A stretch of 64,000 bases of DNA from Halobacillus fulvus. GTDB lineage: Bacteria > Bacillota > Bacilli > Bacillales > Halobacillaceae. The translations under genes were made by a program, and so were the position numbers. Below the pieces are notes generated by a model. That model was not told where the DNA came from and did not search any database. It worked only from the letters and a program-made list of their open reading frames with translations. Location of the stretch: NCBI GenBank assembly GCA_004078665.1, contig SCFO01000005.1, forward strand, positions 146,130-210,129, in the 5' to 3' direction. Position 1 is the first letter of the stretch; the number at the start of each line of letters is the position of its first letter. Positions 52,605 through 62,187 of the stretch are shown one piece after another.

Positions 52605-52775
52605 ATTTCCGTTTCCAAGATGCCGTGCTTGGAGAGACAGGAGTTTACTCGCTTTCCATGGGCGGCCGGTGAGCTTCCTCAGGCTTAAGCCTTCCGGGAT
52701 CTCACCCTGCCCTTTCCTCCCATAGGAGTCTCGCAACCTCCCGTCACTCCCTGCATATTTAGCAGGAACGGAAAT
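52605..52775 (+). repeat. Palindromic intergenic repeat, copy H
   Basis: 171 bp, ends ATTTCCGTT / AACGGAAAT: both ends differ from the usual G/C pair in a compensating way. The GCTGAG/CTCAGC stem is GGTGAG/CTCACC here, again with paired change. Central hairpin AGGCT/AGCCT. It separates flgN from flgM. Confidence 0.92.
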
Positions 52776-52845
52776 ACAAGATTCGAGTGTGAAAAGTTCT
52801 TAGCACTAAAATCTAAGAACACTTAAGACTCTATGTACGTTCATA

Positions 52846-52881
52846 AGAAAGTCCCGGAGCCGGGGAGCTCCAGGGGCTTTC
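52846..52881 (-). terminator. Terminator after flgM
   Basis: Minus strand GAAAGCCCCTGGAGC pairs with GCTCCGGGACTTTC, then TTATG. With the adjoining repeat it separates yvyF-flgM from flgN. Confidence 0.75.
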
Positions 52882-52883
52882 AG

Positions 52884-53144
52884 TTATTTTTTATAGAAAT
52901 CGATCATTTTTTTCGCGATCGTATTCGCATCTACCTTATACGTTCCAGACTCGACGTCCATCTTGATCTCCTGGACAAGCCTTTCTCTGGCCGCATCGGC
53001 TTTGCCAGCGCCCTGCATCTCTTTCGCTTGCTGGGAGATTTCGATTTTATCTTGGCGTTGTGTCTGCTGCTTAGCGTCCGCCTGTTTCTGGAATTGCTTT
53101 TGATAAGGGTTTAAATGGGAATGATTTGGACCGTTGATTTTCAC
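52884..53144 (-). CDS. flgM: Anti-sigma-D factor FlgM
   Basis: 86 residues: KINGPNHSHLNPYQKQFQKQ at the start, the FlgM core KIEISQQAKEMQ and helices ARERLVQEIKMDVESGTYKVDANTIAKKMIDFYKK. It holds SigD inactive until the hook is complete. The GTG at 53144 is chosen because GAGGTG lies 6 bases upstream; the longer ORF extends into yvyF. Part of a SigD-type yvyF-flgM unit. Confidence 0.93.
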   Translation of the reverse strand: MKINGPNHSHLNPYQKQFQKQADAKQQTQRQDKIEISQQAKEMQGAGKADAARERLVQEIKMDVESGTYKVDANTIAKKMIDFYKK

Positions 53145-53217
53145 GGCGTTCACCTCACTTCTTTCCGTTTCCTGTTTACCTCTACTATCGACTAAAAAGA
53201 GCCGGATTCCATATGGC

Positions 53218-53640
53218 TTATTGTTCATTTTTCAGTGAATAATAAGTCCTAGCTTTTTCACGTTCACGTTCTAGCTTGCGGTTTTCGAGACCTTCATTCT
53301 TTTGGAGTTGCTTCAAGCCTTTTTCAATATCTTGGGAGCAGTTCTGGCATAAACGGCCTTCTGTAATACTAGTTCCGCACTTTTCGCAGTCGTACGACAA
53401 GTTCGGGAACTGGGCGGGGTGGAGTCTTTTCTGTGCAACAAACTGTCGGATTTGTTTTTCTTCCACATCTGTTTTCGCTGAAATTTCCTGAACGGTCGCG
53501 GTACGGTTTTGTTTTTTTCGCAAAAAGGCATAGACCGTTTGGAAATCCTGCTCTTCTTTCTTTTTACATGCTGGACATACCGTCGCCGCCCCTTTCATAA
53601 AAATCGCGTGGCAGCGCGGGCAGTTGGCTAACTCACCCAT
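53218..53640 (-). CDS. yvyF: YvyF-family flagellar operon protein
   Basis: 140 residues with two zinc-ribbon-like Cys pairs at the N-terminus (CPRCHAIF, CPACKKKE), a helical middle (VQEISAKTDVEEKQIRQFVAQKRLH, MerR-like), a second Cys set (CEKCGTSI, CQNCSQD) and a basic helical tail. Sits between comFC and flgM, as in B. subtilis. Role unknown, possibly transcriptional. Confidence 0.9.
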   Translation of the reverse strand: MGELANCPRCHAIFMKGAATVCPACKKKEEQDFQTVYAFLRKKQNRTATVQEISAKTDVEEKQIRQFVAQKRLHPAQFPNLSYDCEKCGTSITEGRLCQNCSQDIEKGLKQLQKNEGLENRKLEREREKARTYYSLKNEQ

Positions 53641-53672
53641 GATCGTCCCCTCCTGATTCTCTCTTTCTTATT

Positions 53673-53680
53673 ATATCGGC
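53673..53680 (-). promoter_or_regulatory. SigD -10 element upstream of yvyF-flgM
   Basis: Minus strand GCCGATAT, the exact SigD -10, 33 bases upstream of yvyF. No good TAAA at the right distance. Confidence 0.68.
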
Positions 53681-53705
53681 AGGAATTCTCAATGCCAAAG
53701 CCCTT

Positions 53706-54365
53706 TTAACGAAAAAGCGTAAACGAATACACTTTCGGACAGCCGTTCTCCTTAAGAAGGGTTGCGATGTGGCGTACTGTCGTGCCTGTCGTGTAAATAT
53801 CATCGACAAGCACGACAGGCTGATGGATTGTCTTTTTCAATTTAAACGGGTTGGCAGCAGCCATTCGTTCGGTCCTACGTTTTTTCGATTGCTTCTCACT
53901 TCCCTGTCTTTCTAATAAATGAAGAGGCTCTTTGTCCAAAGTACGAATCAATGCTTCCGACTGGTTGAAACCACGTTCAGATAACCGCTCTTCACTCAGC
54001 GGCACAGCTACCACCGAATAGTTCCAACCTGCTTCCCTCCACACTTTTTTCACCTGGGGAGCGATGGAATAAATCAGCTCGTAATCTCCGCGGTACTTCC
54101 ACCGAGCCACCCAATCTTTTGCAAAATCATTGTAACGAAACAGCGAAATATTTTTCTCTAGTGGATCTTCCTTGTCCCTTCCCCACCTCACACAGTCAAA
54201 ACAAATTTCCTCCACTGAAGGACGTCCACATTTTGGACAGCCTGGATTAATGTTTTCGAACAATGATAGACACTCCGAACAACACGTTTGCTTGGCATCA
54301 ATCTTCCAAACGTTCGCCCAGTTCACTTCGGGAATGATTTCTTGATGGCAGATGAAGCATCTCAT
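53706..54365 (-). CDS. comFC: Competence protein ComFC
   Basis: 219 residues: N-terminal zinc fingers (CFICHQ, CCSECL, CPKCGRP, CFDCVRW) and a C-terminal phosphoribosyltransferase-like domain with VVLVDDIYTTGTTV. It acts with ComFA in DNA uptake. Overlaps comFA by 4 bases. comFB is absent. Confidence 0.94.
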   Translation of the reverse strand: MRCFICHQEIIPEVNWANVWKIDAKQTCCSECLSLFENINPGCPKCGRPSVEEICFDCVRWGRDKEDPLEKNISLFRYNDFAKDWVARWKYRGDYELIYSIAPQVKKVWREAGWNYSVVAVPLSEERLSERGFNQSEALIRTLDKEPLHLLERQGSEKQSKKRRTERMAAANPFKLKKTIHQPVVLVDDIYTTGTTVRHIATLLKENGCPKVYSFTLFR

Positions 54366-55735
54366 TGTTTTTGACCTAAGCGATTCATTTTCCTGATCAA
54401 ATCATAAGCATCCAGCATCGCGTTTGTTTTCCCTGAATGAAAAAAGATGACGTCCCCCTTCGGATCGTCCGGACTTCTACCAGCCCTTCCAGCAATCTGG
54501 ACGAGCGCCGCTTCATCAAACACCTCATGTCCGGCATCGATCACGAATACGTCGACAGAAGGAAATGTCACGCCGCGCTCCAATATCGTTGTCGTCAAAA
54601 GAATATCGATCTCCTTGTTCCGAAACCTTTCAACTTTCTCTTTTCTGTCTTCATCTCCAGCGTGAACTTGTTCTGTCACAACTCCTTTAGAAGCGAGAAA
54701 ACCTCTTAGTCCGGATGTGAGAGAAATCGACGAGAGGAAAATAAGAAGCTGTCGGTCACGGGGTTTTTTGATGAGGTTTAAAATAGCCGCAGGCAGTTCG
54801 TTCTTTTTTAAATACCGAGAAAGGTTAAAGGATAAGGTCAGCTTGGGGACTGGCAGGGGATGTCCGTGGAACCGCTTTGGAATGAAAACGACAGGAAGCT
54901 GCTTCGAACGGATTCTTCGTTTTTCCTGATTGCGAGGGGTGGCGGTCAAATAAATTCGTGCTGCATCCGGTTTCCCGGCTCTTTTCGCTGCAAAATGAAG
55001 TGACGGATCGTTATGAAAAGGAAACGCATCGACTTCATCGATTACGATCACGTCAAAAGCATGGGCAAAGCGTAACAGCTGATGGGTGGTCGCGATGATC
55101 AATTGTCCGTCCCCAGTCTTTTCACTCTCCCCGTGCAGAGCCTGAACTTCAATAGCTGGAAAAGCTCGTTGCAAACGGGGGAAAAGCTCCCGGACGACGT
55201 CAATTCGTGGAGTGGCAAGGCAAACCCGCTTTCCTTCCGCAAGACCGAGAGCAATTCCAGGAAACAGCATTTCGGTCTTCCCGGCTCCGCAAACCGCCCA
55301 GACCAGCTTTTCACCTGAACCTGTTTTGACTAAGTCCGCGATTTCGTCGGCTGCCTGCTGCTGGGAGGGTGTCAATTCCCCTGCCCAAGCGAGAGCGTTC
55401 TCCCAAGCGGGCCAGAAACATTCCGGACTGCCGATATATAAGGGTTCACATTCAATTACCCTCCCCATTTGAATACAGTTCCGGCAGTAGAGGCAATCCT
55501 GTTGACACTTGGCATGAGGTAGGTGACCGAACAGATGCGGCTTTTGATTCCCGCAGCGGCGGCACTGTTTTTTAATAATAGAGGGAACCCGTGTCAGGAC
55601 AGACGTTTTGGTTAATTCTTCAATATGTTCTGGTGGGATTTCGTGAGGTAAGAGGATCTTCCCTGCATAGTGAGGGAAAGTGTGAGGCGTTGAGTGATGA
55701 GGAATCCAGTTGAAGGCTTCGGTTTTCTTAAACAA
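54362..55735 (-). CDS. comFA: Competence DNA translocase ComFA
   Basis: 457 residues: a four-Cys zinc finger (CRRCGN, CLYCRNC, about 58-87), then a DEAD-box motor with Walker A AVCGAGKTEM, DEVDAFP and helicase-C motifs TTILERGVTFP, QIAGRAGRSPDD. It drives ssDNA across the membrane with ComEC. TTG start at 55735. The pair follows degV. Confidence 0.95.
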   Translation of the reverse strand: MFKKTEAFNWIPHHSTPHTFPHYAGKILLPHEIPPEHIEELTKTSVLTRVPSIIKKQCRRCGNQKPHLFGHLPHAKCQQDCLYCRNCIQMGRVIECEPLYIGSPECFWPAWENALAWAGELTPSQQQAADEIADLVKTGSGEKLVWAVCGAGKTEMLFPGIALGLAEGKRVCLATPRIDVVRELFPRLQRAFPAIEVQALHGESEKTGDGQLIIATTHQLLRFAHAFDVIVIDEVDAFPFHNDPSLHFAAKRAGKPDAARIYLTATPRNQEKRRIRSKQLPVVFIPKRFHGHPLPVPKLTLSFNLSRYLKKNELPAAILNLIKKPRDRQLLIFLSSISLTSGLRGFLASKGVVTEQVHAGDEDRKEKVERFRNKEIDILLTTTILERGVTFPSVDVFVIDAGHEVFDEAALVQIAGRAGRSPDDPKGDVIFFHSGKTNAMLDAYDLIRKMNRLGQKQ

Positions 55736-55750
55736 GAAATCACATCCTAC

Positions 55751-55789
55751 ATATAAAATAGAGCCTGCTTGAGTCTCACAAGCAGGCTC
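55751..55789 (-). terminator. Terminator of degV
   Basis: Minus strand GAGCCTGCTTG / CAAGCAGGCTC, 11 bp, then TATTTTATA. Confidence 0.88.
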
Positions 55790-55797
55790 TTAGGATG

Positions 55798-56640
55798 TTA
55801 TTTTTTATACCAGCCAAGCCCCATGGCGCCTTCGCCAAGGTGGGTGCCGATGACAGGACCGAAATAGCTGACTCCGATTTCCACGTTGTCGAACTCTTTT
55901 TCGATTTCCTGTTTAATCTGCTCGGCTTCTGCTTCGCGGTTGGCATGGATGATACAAGCTTTGTATTCCCCACCACTGTTCACAGTCTCTTCGAACAGCG
56001 TCAAGATTCGCTTCAACGCCTTCTTGCGCGTACGGATTTTTTCAAACGGAACGATTTTCGTATCGACGAAGTGAAGGACTGGCTTCACTTGAAGCAACCC
56101 TCCGACAAACGCCTGCGCCCCGCTCAGACGGCCTCCGCGGTGCAGGTGGGAAAGGTCGTCCGCCATAAAGTACGCTTGCATCGACTGCTTCATTTCTTCA
56201 AGCCGTGCAAGGATTTGTTCAGGCGTTGCGCCGTTACTCGCAAGTTCTGCTGCTTCGATGGCATAGAACCCTTGCATCAGGCAGCTGATTTCCGAGTCGA
56301 AGGCGTGGACATCGATCCCGTCGACCATATCTCCGGCTGTCACCATTCCTTGGTACGTACCGCTGATTCCGCTGGATAAATGAATCGCCACCACCGCATC
56401 GTAATCACGGGCAAGCTCCTCCAACTTCTCAACCATCAATCCGGTAGATGGCTGAGAGGTCTTCGGCAGATCTCCTCCTTCTTTAACCATGTCATAAAAA
56501 TCATCCGCTTGGATATCCACTTCCTCCTGGTAGGATTCGTGGCCAAAAATGACGTTCAACGGAACCATATGTATCTGTTTCTCATTGCGGACATTTTTCG
56601 GGAGATAGGCGGTGCTATCGGTAAGGACCGCAGTTTTCAT
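55798..56640 (-). CDS. degV: DegV family fatty acid-binding protein
   Basis: 280 residues: VLTDSTAYLPKNV, HLSSGISGTYQG (the Ser-containing lipid loop) and LHRGGRLSGAQA. DegV/FakB proteins bind fatty acids for kinase FakA. In B. subtilis degV also lies between comFA and degU. ATG at 56640. Confidence 0.93.
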   Translation of the reverse strand: MKTAVLTDSTAYLPKNVRNEKQIHMVPLNVIFGHESYQEEVDIQADDFYDMVKEGGDLPKTSQPSTGLMVEKLEELARDYDAVVAIHLSSGISGTYQGMVTAGDMVDGIDVHAFDSEISCLMQGFYAIEAAELASNGATPEQILARLEEMKQSMQAYFMADDLSHLHRGGRLSGAQAFVGGLLQVKPVLHFVDTKIVPFEKIRTRKKALKRILTLFEETVNSGGEYKACIIHANREAEAEQIKQEIEKEFDNVEIGVSYFGPVIGTHLGEGAMGLGWYKK

Positions 56641-56749
56641 AGTTCCACTCCTCTTTTATTAGTTTCATATCTTTATACACTATGTATGATTTATGCTTCT
56701 ATTCGCTTCCTTACATTTTACATGATGCGCCTGAAGTTTGCACCTGTAA

Positions 56750-56796
56750 AAAGCAAAACCCCTCAAATCTCCTGATCATAGATTTGAGGGGTTGAG
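56750..56796 (-). terminator. Terminator of degSU
   Basis: Minus strand AACCCCTCAAATCT / AGATTTGAGGGGTT, 14 bp, then TTGCTTTTT. Confidence 0.93.
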
Positions 56797-56846
56797 GTAT
56801 ACATTTTAATCTTTGAAAAAAGAAGAAAACCGTTCAAAAGTCACCG

Positions 56847-57524
56847 CTAAATGACTTCGACCCAGCCATTCTTGATAGCTGTTACAACAGCTTGTGTGCG
56901 ATCATTGACGTTCATTTTCTGCAAAATGTTGCTGACGTGGTTCTTGACCGTTTTTTCACTGATATACAGCGACTCCGCTACACCGCGGTTGCTGTTGCCG
57001 TCTGCCAGAAGTTGAAGGACTTCGCACTCGCGGCGCGTCAGCAAGTGCAGCGGCTTACGGTACTCAATCGTACGATAAGCTGAATTTCCAGACGCCTCAG
57101 AAAGGCGGCGATACTCGGCTACGAGGTTATGCGTCACTTTCGGGTGAAGATAAGATCCGCCTTCACGGACAACTTTGATCGCTTCGATTAGCGCATCAGA
57201 GTCCATTTCTTTCAATAAATACCCTTGTGCTCCTGTCTTCAGGGCGTGGGTCACATAATTTTCGTCATCGTGAATCGATAGAATGATCACTTTCATGTCT
57301 GGGTGCTTTTTCGTGATTTCAGCCGTCGCTTCAACACCGTTCATACTCGGCATGTTGATATCCATCAACACGACATCAGGCATATACTGTTCGACAAGGT
57401 CGAGAGCGGATGTACCGTCGTCTCCTTCTGCAACAACTTCAAAGCTGGATTCAAAATCTAGTATTCTCTTGACGCCTTCTCGGAATAATTTATGGTCATC
57501 AATCAAAACAATACGGGTTGTCAT
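56847..57524 (-). CDS. degU: Two-component response regulator DegU
   Basis: 225 residues. Receiver domain with the acidic pair Asp9-Asp10 and phosphoacceptor Asp55 (VVLMDINMP), Lys in YLLKEM; C-terminal LuxR-type helix-turn-helix [35 protein letters not shown]. Controls exoenzymes, motility, competence. Start 57524 follows GGAGG by 9 bases. Transcribed with degS. Confidence 0.97.
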   Translation of the reverse strand: MTTRIVLIDDHKLFREGVKRILDFESSFEVVAEGDDGTSALDLVEQYMPDVVLMDINMPSMNGVEATAEITKKHPDMKVIILSIHDDENYVTHALKTGAQGYLLKEMDSDALIEAIKVVREGGSYLHPKVTHNLVAEYRRLSEASGNSAYRTIEYRKPLHLLTRRECEVLQLLADGNSNRGVAESLYISEKTVKNHVSNILQKMNVNDRTQAVVTAIKNGWVEVI

Positions 57525-57690
57525 GATCTTTTCCTCCTGTTTCATTAACATCGATCGTTAAGTGATAGAGCTCCCCTATCCTATACTGTTTTTCTCTCTT
57601 TTTTTAGTCTTTTTGTCTTTTGTCTATTAACCCTAATCCTTTTCCCATATTATAAACGATTCACGCCTATTTACATAGTTTTAATTAAAA

Positions 57691-58830
57691 TTAACTAGAA
57701 ATTGGCATTTGAATCGTGACAATGGTCCCTTCTCCGATGCTTGAATCTATGTTCCATTCCCCTTCCAGCATGTCGACACGCTCTCGCATTCCGACTAAGC
57801 CGAAGGACTGGTCTTTTTTCTCTTTCGGGTCAAAGCCTTTTCCGTCATCCTTCACGATGATCCTGGCGACCTCGCGAGTGATTTCGATCTTCACCTGAAT
57901 GTGGCTGGCTTCCGCATGCTTGACAGCGTTTTGGACAGCCTCCTGAATCAGGCGGAAAAGGGCGACCTCATATTTAGACTCAAGTCGGCTCTCACGTCCG
58001 AATGAAGTGAAGGAAATCTTGATCTGATTGTAATCCTCGACGGTGGCTAAATACTTTTTCAACGTCGGGATCAACCCTAAGTCGTCTAACGCCATCGGAC
58101 GCAGATCATAAATGATACGTCTCACTTCATAGAGGGCTGAGCGGACCATTTTTCTTACTTGCTTCATTTCAGCAAGCGCTTCGTCAATCCCACGCTCGCG
58201 ATACGTACGGTCGACAAGGTCTGACCTGAGCATGACGTTGGCAAGCATCTGGGCTGGCCCGTCATGAATCTCACGAGATAACCGGCGGCGTTCTTCTTCC
58301 TGTGCTTCAATGATTTGTAGACCGAACTGCTGCTTCTCCTTCGCATCCTTCATCACGTCGGATACATTCTTGAAGTCTTCCATCAAATAATTTTGCACAA
58401 CAGAAATTTTTCCGCCTAATGCTTCTGCCCGTTTAATCGTTTCTTCTAAATTACGTAGTCGCAATTCAAGATCGTCCCGTCTCTCCCTCAGCTGCTTTTC
58501 CTTCTCACGGGTCATGGATAAATCCATTTGCAGGCTGTGGGTTTGTTCATATACGCGACGGATGTCCTGTTCGGAATATTTTTGGAACTGTTTACTGACT
58601 TCGGATAAGCGCATACGTGAAAATTTCACTTTTTGCTCAAGCTTATCTCCTTCTGTAATCAGGGTGTGGACTTGCTTTTTGGCCTCAGTCAATTCTGACG
58701 TTAGTTTTTCAAATTCATTTCGTGAATCTTCACTGATTTGGAAGATTTCATCTTTACTGTTCGTGACAGCCTCAACCATTTCATTGATGATATAGTCAAG
58801 GGCTTTATCTCCCGTTTTACTCTGCTTCAT
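57691..58830 (-). CDS. degS: Two-component sensor kinase DegS
   Basis: 379 residues, cytoplasmic. Long N-terminal coiled coil (about 1-160), HisKA_3 phosphoacceptor EEERRRLSREIHDGPAQMLAN, and an HATPase domain with NAVKHA and GKGFDP. It phosphorylates DegU. Start 58830 has GGAGGG about 9 bases upstream. Confidence 0.97.
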   Translation of the reverse strand: MKQSKTGDKALDYIINEMVEAVTNSKDEIFQISEDSRNEFEKLTSELTEAKKQVHTLITEGDKLEQKVKFSRMRLSEVSKQFQKYSEQDIRRVYEQTHSLQMDLSMTREKEKQLRERRDDLELRLRNLEETIKRAEALGGKISVVQNYLMEDFKNVSDVMKDAKEKQQFGLQIIEAQEEERRRLSREIHDGPAQMLANVMLRSDLVDRTYRERGIDEALAEMKQVRKMVRSALYEVRRIIYDLRPMALDDLGLIPTLKKYLATVEDYNQIKISFTSFGRESRLESKYEVALFRLIQEAVQNAVKHAEASHIQVKIEITREVARIIVKDDGKGFDPKEKKDQSFGLVGMRERVDMLEGEWNIDSSIGEGTIVTIQMPISS

Positions 58831-58987
58831 TGCAAGTCCCTCCATCAATATTCACACAATCATTCGTTTGGCCTAAGCCATTTTATGGGGGTGATTCCAA
58901 TTTACAAAAAGAAAATTACGGAAAGTTCGCCCCATTTGCCCCTGTCTTCCCCCGATTATATAATAAAATATTAGGAGGTTATCAGAT

Positions 58988-59629
58988 ATGTTAGAAAGCT
59001 ATTATACCGTAAAACCCGAAGGACACGAAGAAGTCACCATCCAAAAGTCACGCTTTATCGGCTATGTGAAGCGGTGCGAAACAGAAGAGGAAGCACAGGC
59101 TTTTATTAACGAAATAAAGACAAAACATAAAGATGCGACGCACAATTGCTCGGCCTACATGATCGGCGAACATGATTTGATCCAAAAAGCGAATGATGAT
59201 GGCGAACCGAGTGGAACAGCAGGCGTCCCTATGCTTGAAGTTTTGAAAAAGAAGGGTTTGAAAGACACGGCGGTTGTTGTCACGCGTTACTTCGGGGGAA
59301 TCAAACTCGGAGCAGGCGGCTTGATTCGCGCTTACGGGGGAACTGCTTCTGAAGCCATTAACAAGACTGGTATCGTCAGAAGACAGTTAATGAAAGAAAT
59401 GAAAGTGACGATTGGGTATACGTTGCTCGGCAAAGTGGAAAACGTCGTACGTCAATCTCCTTATACACTTGAGACGATTAATTATATGGAAAATGTGGAA
59501 TTACTAATATATGTGGAAAGTGGTCAGGAAGAAGAGTTTCAAAATTGGATCACCGACCTGACAGGCAATCAGGCACAGATTACTCAGGGTGACTCCACAT
59601 ACGTTGAATTCGATGTCACCTCTGAATGA
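58988..59629 (+). CDS. yvyE: YigZ/IMPACT family protein YvyE
   Basis: 213 residues. UPF0029 signature around DDGEPSGTAGVPMLEVL and RYFGGIKLGAGGLIRAYG, C-terminal DUF1949 ferredoxin-like domain. Function uncertain (possibly translation related). Preceded by TAGGAGG and a TATAAT-like -10; divergent from degS. Overlaps the next ORF's first ATG. Confidence 0.93.
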   Translation: MLESYYTVKPEGHEEVTIQKSRFIGYVKRCETEEEAQAFINEIKTKHKDATHNCSAYMIGEHDLIQKANDDGEPSGTAGVPMLEVLKKKGLKDTAVVVTRYFGGIKLGAGGLIRAYGGTASEAINKTGIVRRQLMKEMKVTIGYTLLGKVENVVRQSPYTLETINYMENVELLIYVESGQEEEFQNWITDLTGNQAQITQGDSTYVEFDVTSE

Positions 59630-59646
59630 AGGAGCATGAGTCAACT

Positions 59647-60645
59647 ATGAAAAGCAGAACGCTCAAGATCGTGTTATGGTCTGTCGCACTCGTTCTCCTC
59701 ATTGGTGTCGGAGCAGCGGCAGGTTATGCCGCCTATTTAATGGACCAAGTCCGCGAAACAGCCGACCAATCCGTTCAAAAGCTTGAACGTGGAGACAAAT
59801 CAGATATGCGCGAGCAGGTGGTCAACCCGGGTGATGATCATATTTCCGTTCTTTTCATCGGAGTTGATGGAAGTGAAGTAAGAGAAGGCAGCACCCGTTC
59901 AGACGCTCTCGTCTTAGCTTCTTTCAATGATGATGATAAATCCGTGAAAATGGTCAGCATCCCACGTGATTCTTATACGTATATTCCCGAAATCGGATAC
60001 GAGGATAAGATCACGCACGCGCATGCTTTCGGAGGAGTCGACGCGACAGTCGAAACCGTTGAGCAGATGTTCGATGTCCCTGTCGATTATTATGTTCGTT
60101 TGAATTTTGATTCATTCGTAGAAGTTGTTGATGCGATGGGCGGCGTTCAATATGATGTTCCTTACGATTTGATGGAACAGAACAGTAAGGGACAGTTACA
60201 GGCTATTGAACTTGAAGAAGGGTATCAGAGATTGAACGGTGAAGAAGCATTAGCCTTAGCACGGACAAGGAAGTACGACAACGACCTTGCCAGAGGGCAA
60301 AGGCAAATGGAACTGATAGAAGAAATCGCCCGCCAATCTTTGAACACAAGATCGATCCGGAATATCGATACGATCCTTTCTACCATCAGCGACAACTTAA
60401 AAACGAACCTTACATTTAACGAAATGATCGCCTTTAAAGATTATTTTTTACAAGAAAATGGGCTTACTTATGAGAAAATGCAGCTCAATGGTAGCGGAAC
60501 ATATATTAACGGCGGGTATTATTATGCAGTGGAAGATTCCAGCTTGTCCAACATTCAGGATGAACTTCGAACTCACCTTGGATTAATGGAGCCTTCTGAT
60601 GAAAGAGACAGCCAGTTTGCAACGGACGATGATGGTAATATATAA
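59647..60645 (+). CDS. LytR-CpsA-Psr family wall polymer ligase
   Basis: 332 residues: N-terminal membrane anchor (IVLWSVALVLLIGVGAAAGYAAYL), then the LCP domain with STRSDALVLASF, VSIPRDSYTYIPE and ALALARTRKYDNDLARGQRQ. LCP proteins attach wall teichoic acid to peptidoglycan, which suits tagO next door. ATG 59647 follows AAGGAG by 12 bases; an ATG at 59626 overlaps the yvyE stop. Acidic C-terminus. Confidence 0.9.
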   Translation: MKSRTLKIVLWSVALVLLIGVGAAAGYAAYLMDQVRETADQSVQKLERGDKSDMREQVVNPGDDHISVLFIGVDGSEVREGSTRSDALVLASFNDDDKSVKMVSIPRDSYTYIPEIGYEDKITHAHAFGGVDATVETVEQMFDVPVDYYVRLNFDSFVEVVDAMGGVQYDVPYDLMEQNSKGQLQAIELEEGYQRLNGEEALALARTRKYDNDLARGQRQMELIEEIARQSLNTRSIRNIDTILSTISDNLKTNLTFNEMIAFKDYFLQENGLTYEKMQLNGSGTYINGGYYYAVEDSSLSNIQDELRTHLGLMEPSDERDSQFATDDDGNI

Positions 60646-60648
60646 AAA

Positions 60649-60687
60649 AAGAGAAAGGCTCTCTAATAAAGCCTTTCTCTTTTTGTT
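60649..60687 (+). terminator. Terminator of the LCP gene
   Basis: AGAGAAAGGCT / AGCCTTTCTCT then TTTTG. Confidence 0.92.
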
Positions 60688-60732
60688 ACATAAAGGAGTT
60701 GCTGTCGAATATTGCCCGGGAAATAGATGAGG

Positions 60733-60770
60733 CGAAAAAAATAAGACGCTGGCCAGCGTCTTATTTTTTC
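60733..60770. terminator. Bidirectional terminator at the tagO 3' end
   Basis: AAAAAATAAGACGCTGG / CCAGCGTCTTATTTTTT, a perfect palindrome. It includes the last codons of tagO. Confidence 0.92.
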
Positions 60771-61804
60771 GTTCGATCTCTAATCAGGTTTAAAATCGGT
60801 TTATAGTCTTTACTGATTAACCCCGTTATTTCTACAATCAATTCGATCATTAACACCAAACATAAGATGACGAATAGAGCTCCGAACATCGTCGCCTGAG
60901 AGAAAATGACGGCTGCAAGACTGAACAAAGCACCGACAGCATAGATGATCAGAACCGTTTCTGGATGGCTGTATCCCAGATTCAGCAAGCAATGGTGTAA
61001 ATGGGACTTGTCCGGTGCTGATAAAGGCTTACGCTGAATCATCCGTCTTACAATCGCGAATAAAGTGTCGGAAATAGGGACACCAAGTATAATGACCGGA
61101 ATGATGAAAGAAAATAAGGTGACATTTTTGAACCCAAGCAGCGACAGGACACTGATCATAAATCCAAGGAATAAAGCTCCTGTATCCCCCATGAAAATTT
61201 TGGCCGGATAAAAGTTGTAAATTAAAAATCCGAGTGTCGCCCCAAGCATCATCAGTCCTGCGAAAACGACGAACACATTCCCCATCGTTATCGCAATTCC
61301 GGAAATCGTCAGCAGCGCAATAGCCGAAACACCGGCAGCGAGTCCGTCTAAACCATCGATTAAATTGATGGCATTTGTAATTCCTACAATCCAAAGGATC
61401 GTGATCGGAATGCTTAAGTAACCAAACTCGAGCGTCCCTCCGAATGGAAGGTTGATGAATTCGACTTGAATCCCTCCGAGTACGACAACACCAGCAGCAA
61501 GTAGCTGTCCAGCCATTTTCAATTTCGGCGAAAGTTCGATCATATCATCTAATACACCGGTAATAATGATGATGGTTGCTCCAATCATGACCGGCCATGT
61601 AAAGGCGCTTTTGGGGAAGAAAATGAGCATTCCCGCAGCGAAACTTATAAAAATCGCAAGACCGCCGAGACGCGGCATTATATTTGTATGAACTTTACGT
61701 TGATTCGGTTTGTCGGTAGCACCGATTCTCACCGCCATCTTTTTCACGATCGGCGTGATTAAAATCGACGCAATGAAACAAAATAATAAGGCCTTATATT
61801 CCAT
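60761..61804 (-). CDS. tagO: UDP-GlcNAc:undecaprenyl-P GlcNAc-1-P transferase TagO
   Basis: 347 residues, about eleven membrane helices. MraY/WecA motifs: DDMIELSPKLKM, NAINLIDGLDGLAAG, FMGDTGALFLG, and HLHH. It starts wall teichoic acid synthesis on the lipid carrier. AGGAGGGG precedes the ATG. Convergent with the LCP gene. Confidence 0.96.
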   Translation of the reverse strand: MEYKALLFCFIASILITPIVKKMAVRIGATDKPNQRKVHTNIMPRLGGLAIFISFAAGMLIFFPKSAFTWPVMIGATIIIITGVLDDMIELSPKLKMAGQLLAAGVVVLGGIQVEFINLPFGGTLEFGYLSIPITILWIVGITNAINLIDGLDGLAAGVSAIALLTISGIAITMGNVFVVFAGLMMLGATLGFLIYNFYPAKIFMGDTGALFLGFMISVLSLLGFKNVTLFSFIIPVIILGVPISDTLFAIVRRMIQRKPLSAPDKSHLHHCLLNLGYSHPETVLIIYAVGALFSLAAVIFSQATMFGALFVILCLVLMIELIVEITGLISKDYKPILNLIRDRTKK

Positions 61805-61849
61805 ATTTAAGACCCCTCCTCAGGTTTAGTATATCCTCTCCAGGTGTAT

Positions 61850-61884
61850 AAAAAAGCAGATAGTTTCTTCCAAGAAATTTGCTG
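61850..61884 (-). terminator. Terminator-like hairpin in the tagO leader
   Basis: Minus strand CAGCAAATTTCTT pairs imperfectly with AAGAAACTATCTG, then CTTTTTTAT. It lies between the candidate tagO promoter and the start codon, so it may attenuate tagO. Confidence 0.5.
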
Positions 61885-61918
61885 TATTTTCTATCCGATA
61901 CCTGATGAACTCCCGATA

Positions 61919-61950
61919 ATTATAGCACGTCTACTTCGGATGGATAAGCA
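61919..61950 (-). promoter_or_regulatory. Candidate tagO promoter, extended -10
   Basis: Minus strand TGCTATAAT with TATAAT at 61919-61924 and a weak -35 (TTATCC) 17 bases upstream. The leader to tagO is about 110 bases. Confidence 0.55.
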
Positions 61951-62187
61951 CTTTTTAATTAATTATTTGTTACCTTTTTTACAAAAAAGTTAAACATGTT
62001 CCAGACGGATTTCAACATAAAATTTGGAAGCGATAGCCCCATTTCCCACCCTATATTTCATACCTTCAGAAAAAGATGACAGAAAAAAGTTTGCTTAATG
62101 CTGATTTAGTTAATAAAATACTTAACGACCGCGTTCGACATAGCGATAGAGAAAACAGCACATACTTTTCAGAAGGGTGGAACCTAT
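61951..62187. other. Intergenic region tagO / permease
   Basis: AT-rich. It contains an A/T inverted repeat near 61970-61995 (TTACCTTTTTT / AAAAAAGTTAA). No gene or clear operator seen; the permease ribosome binding site AGAAGGGTGG is at its right end. Confidence 0.4.
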
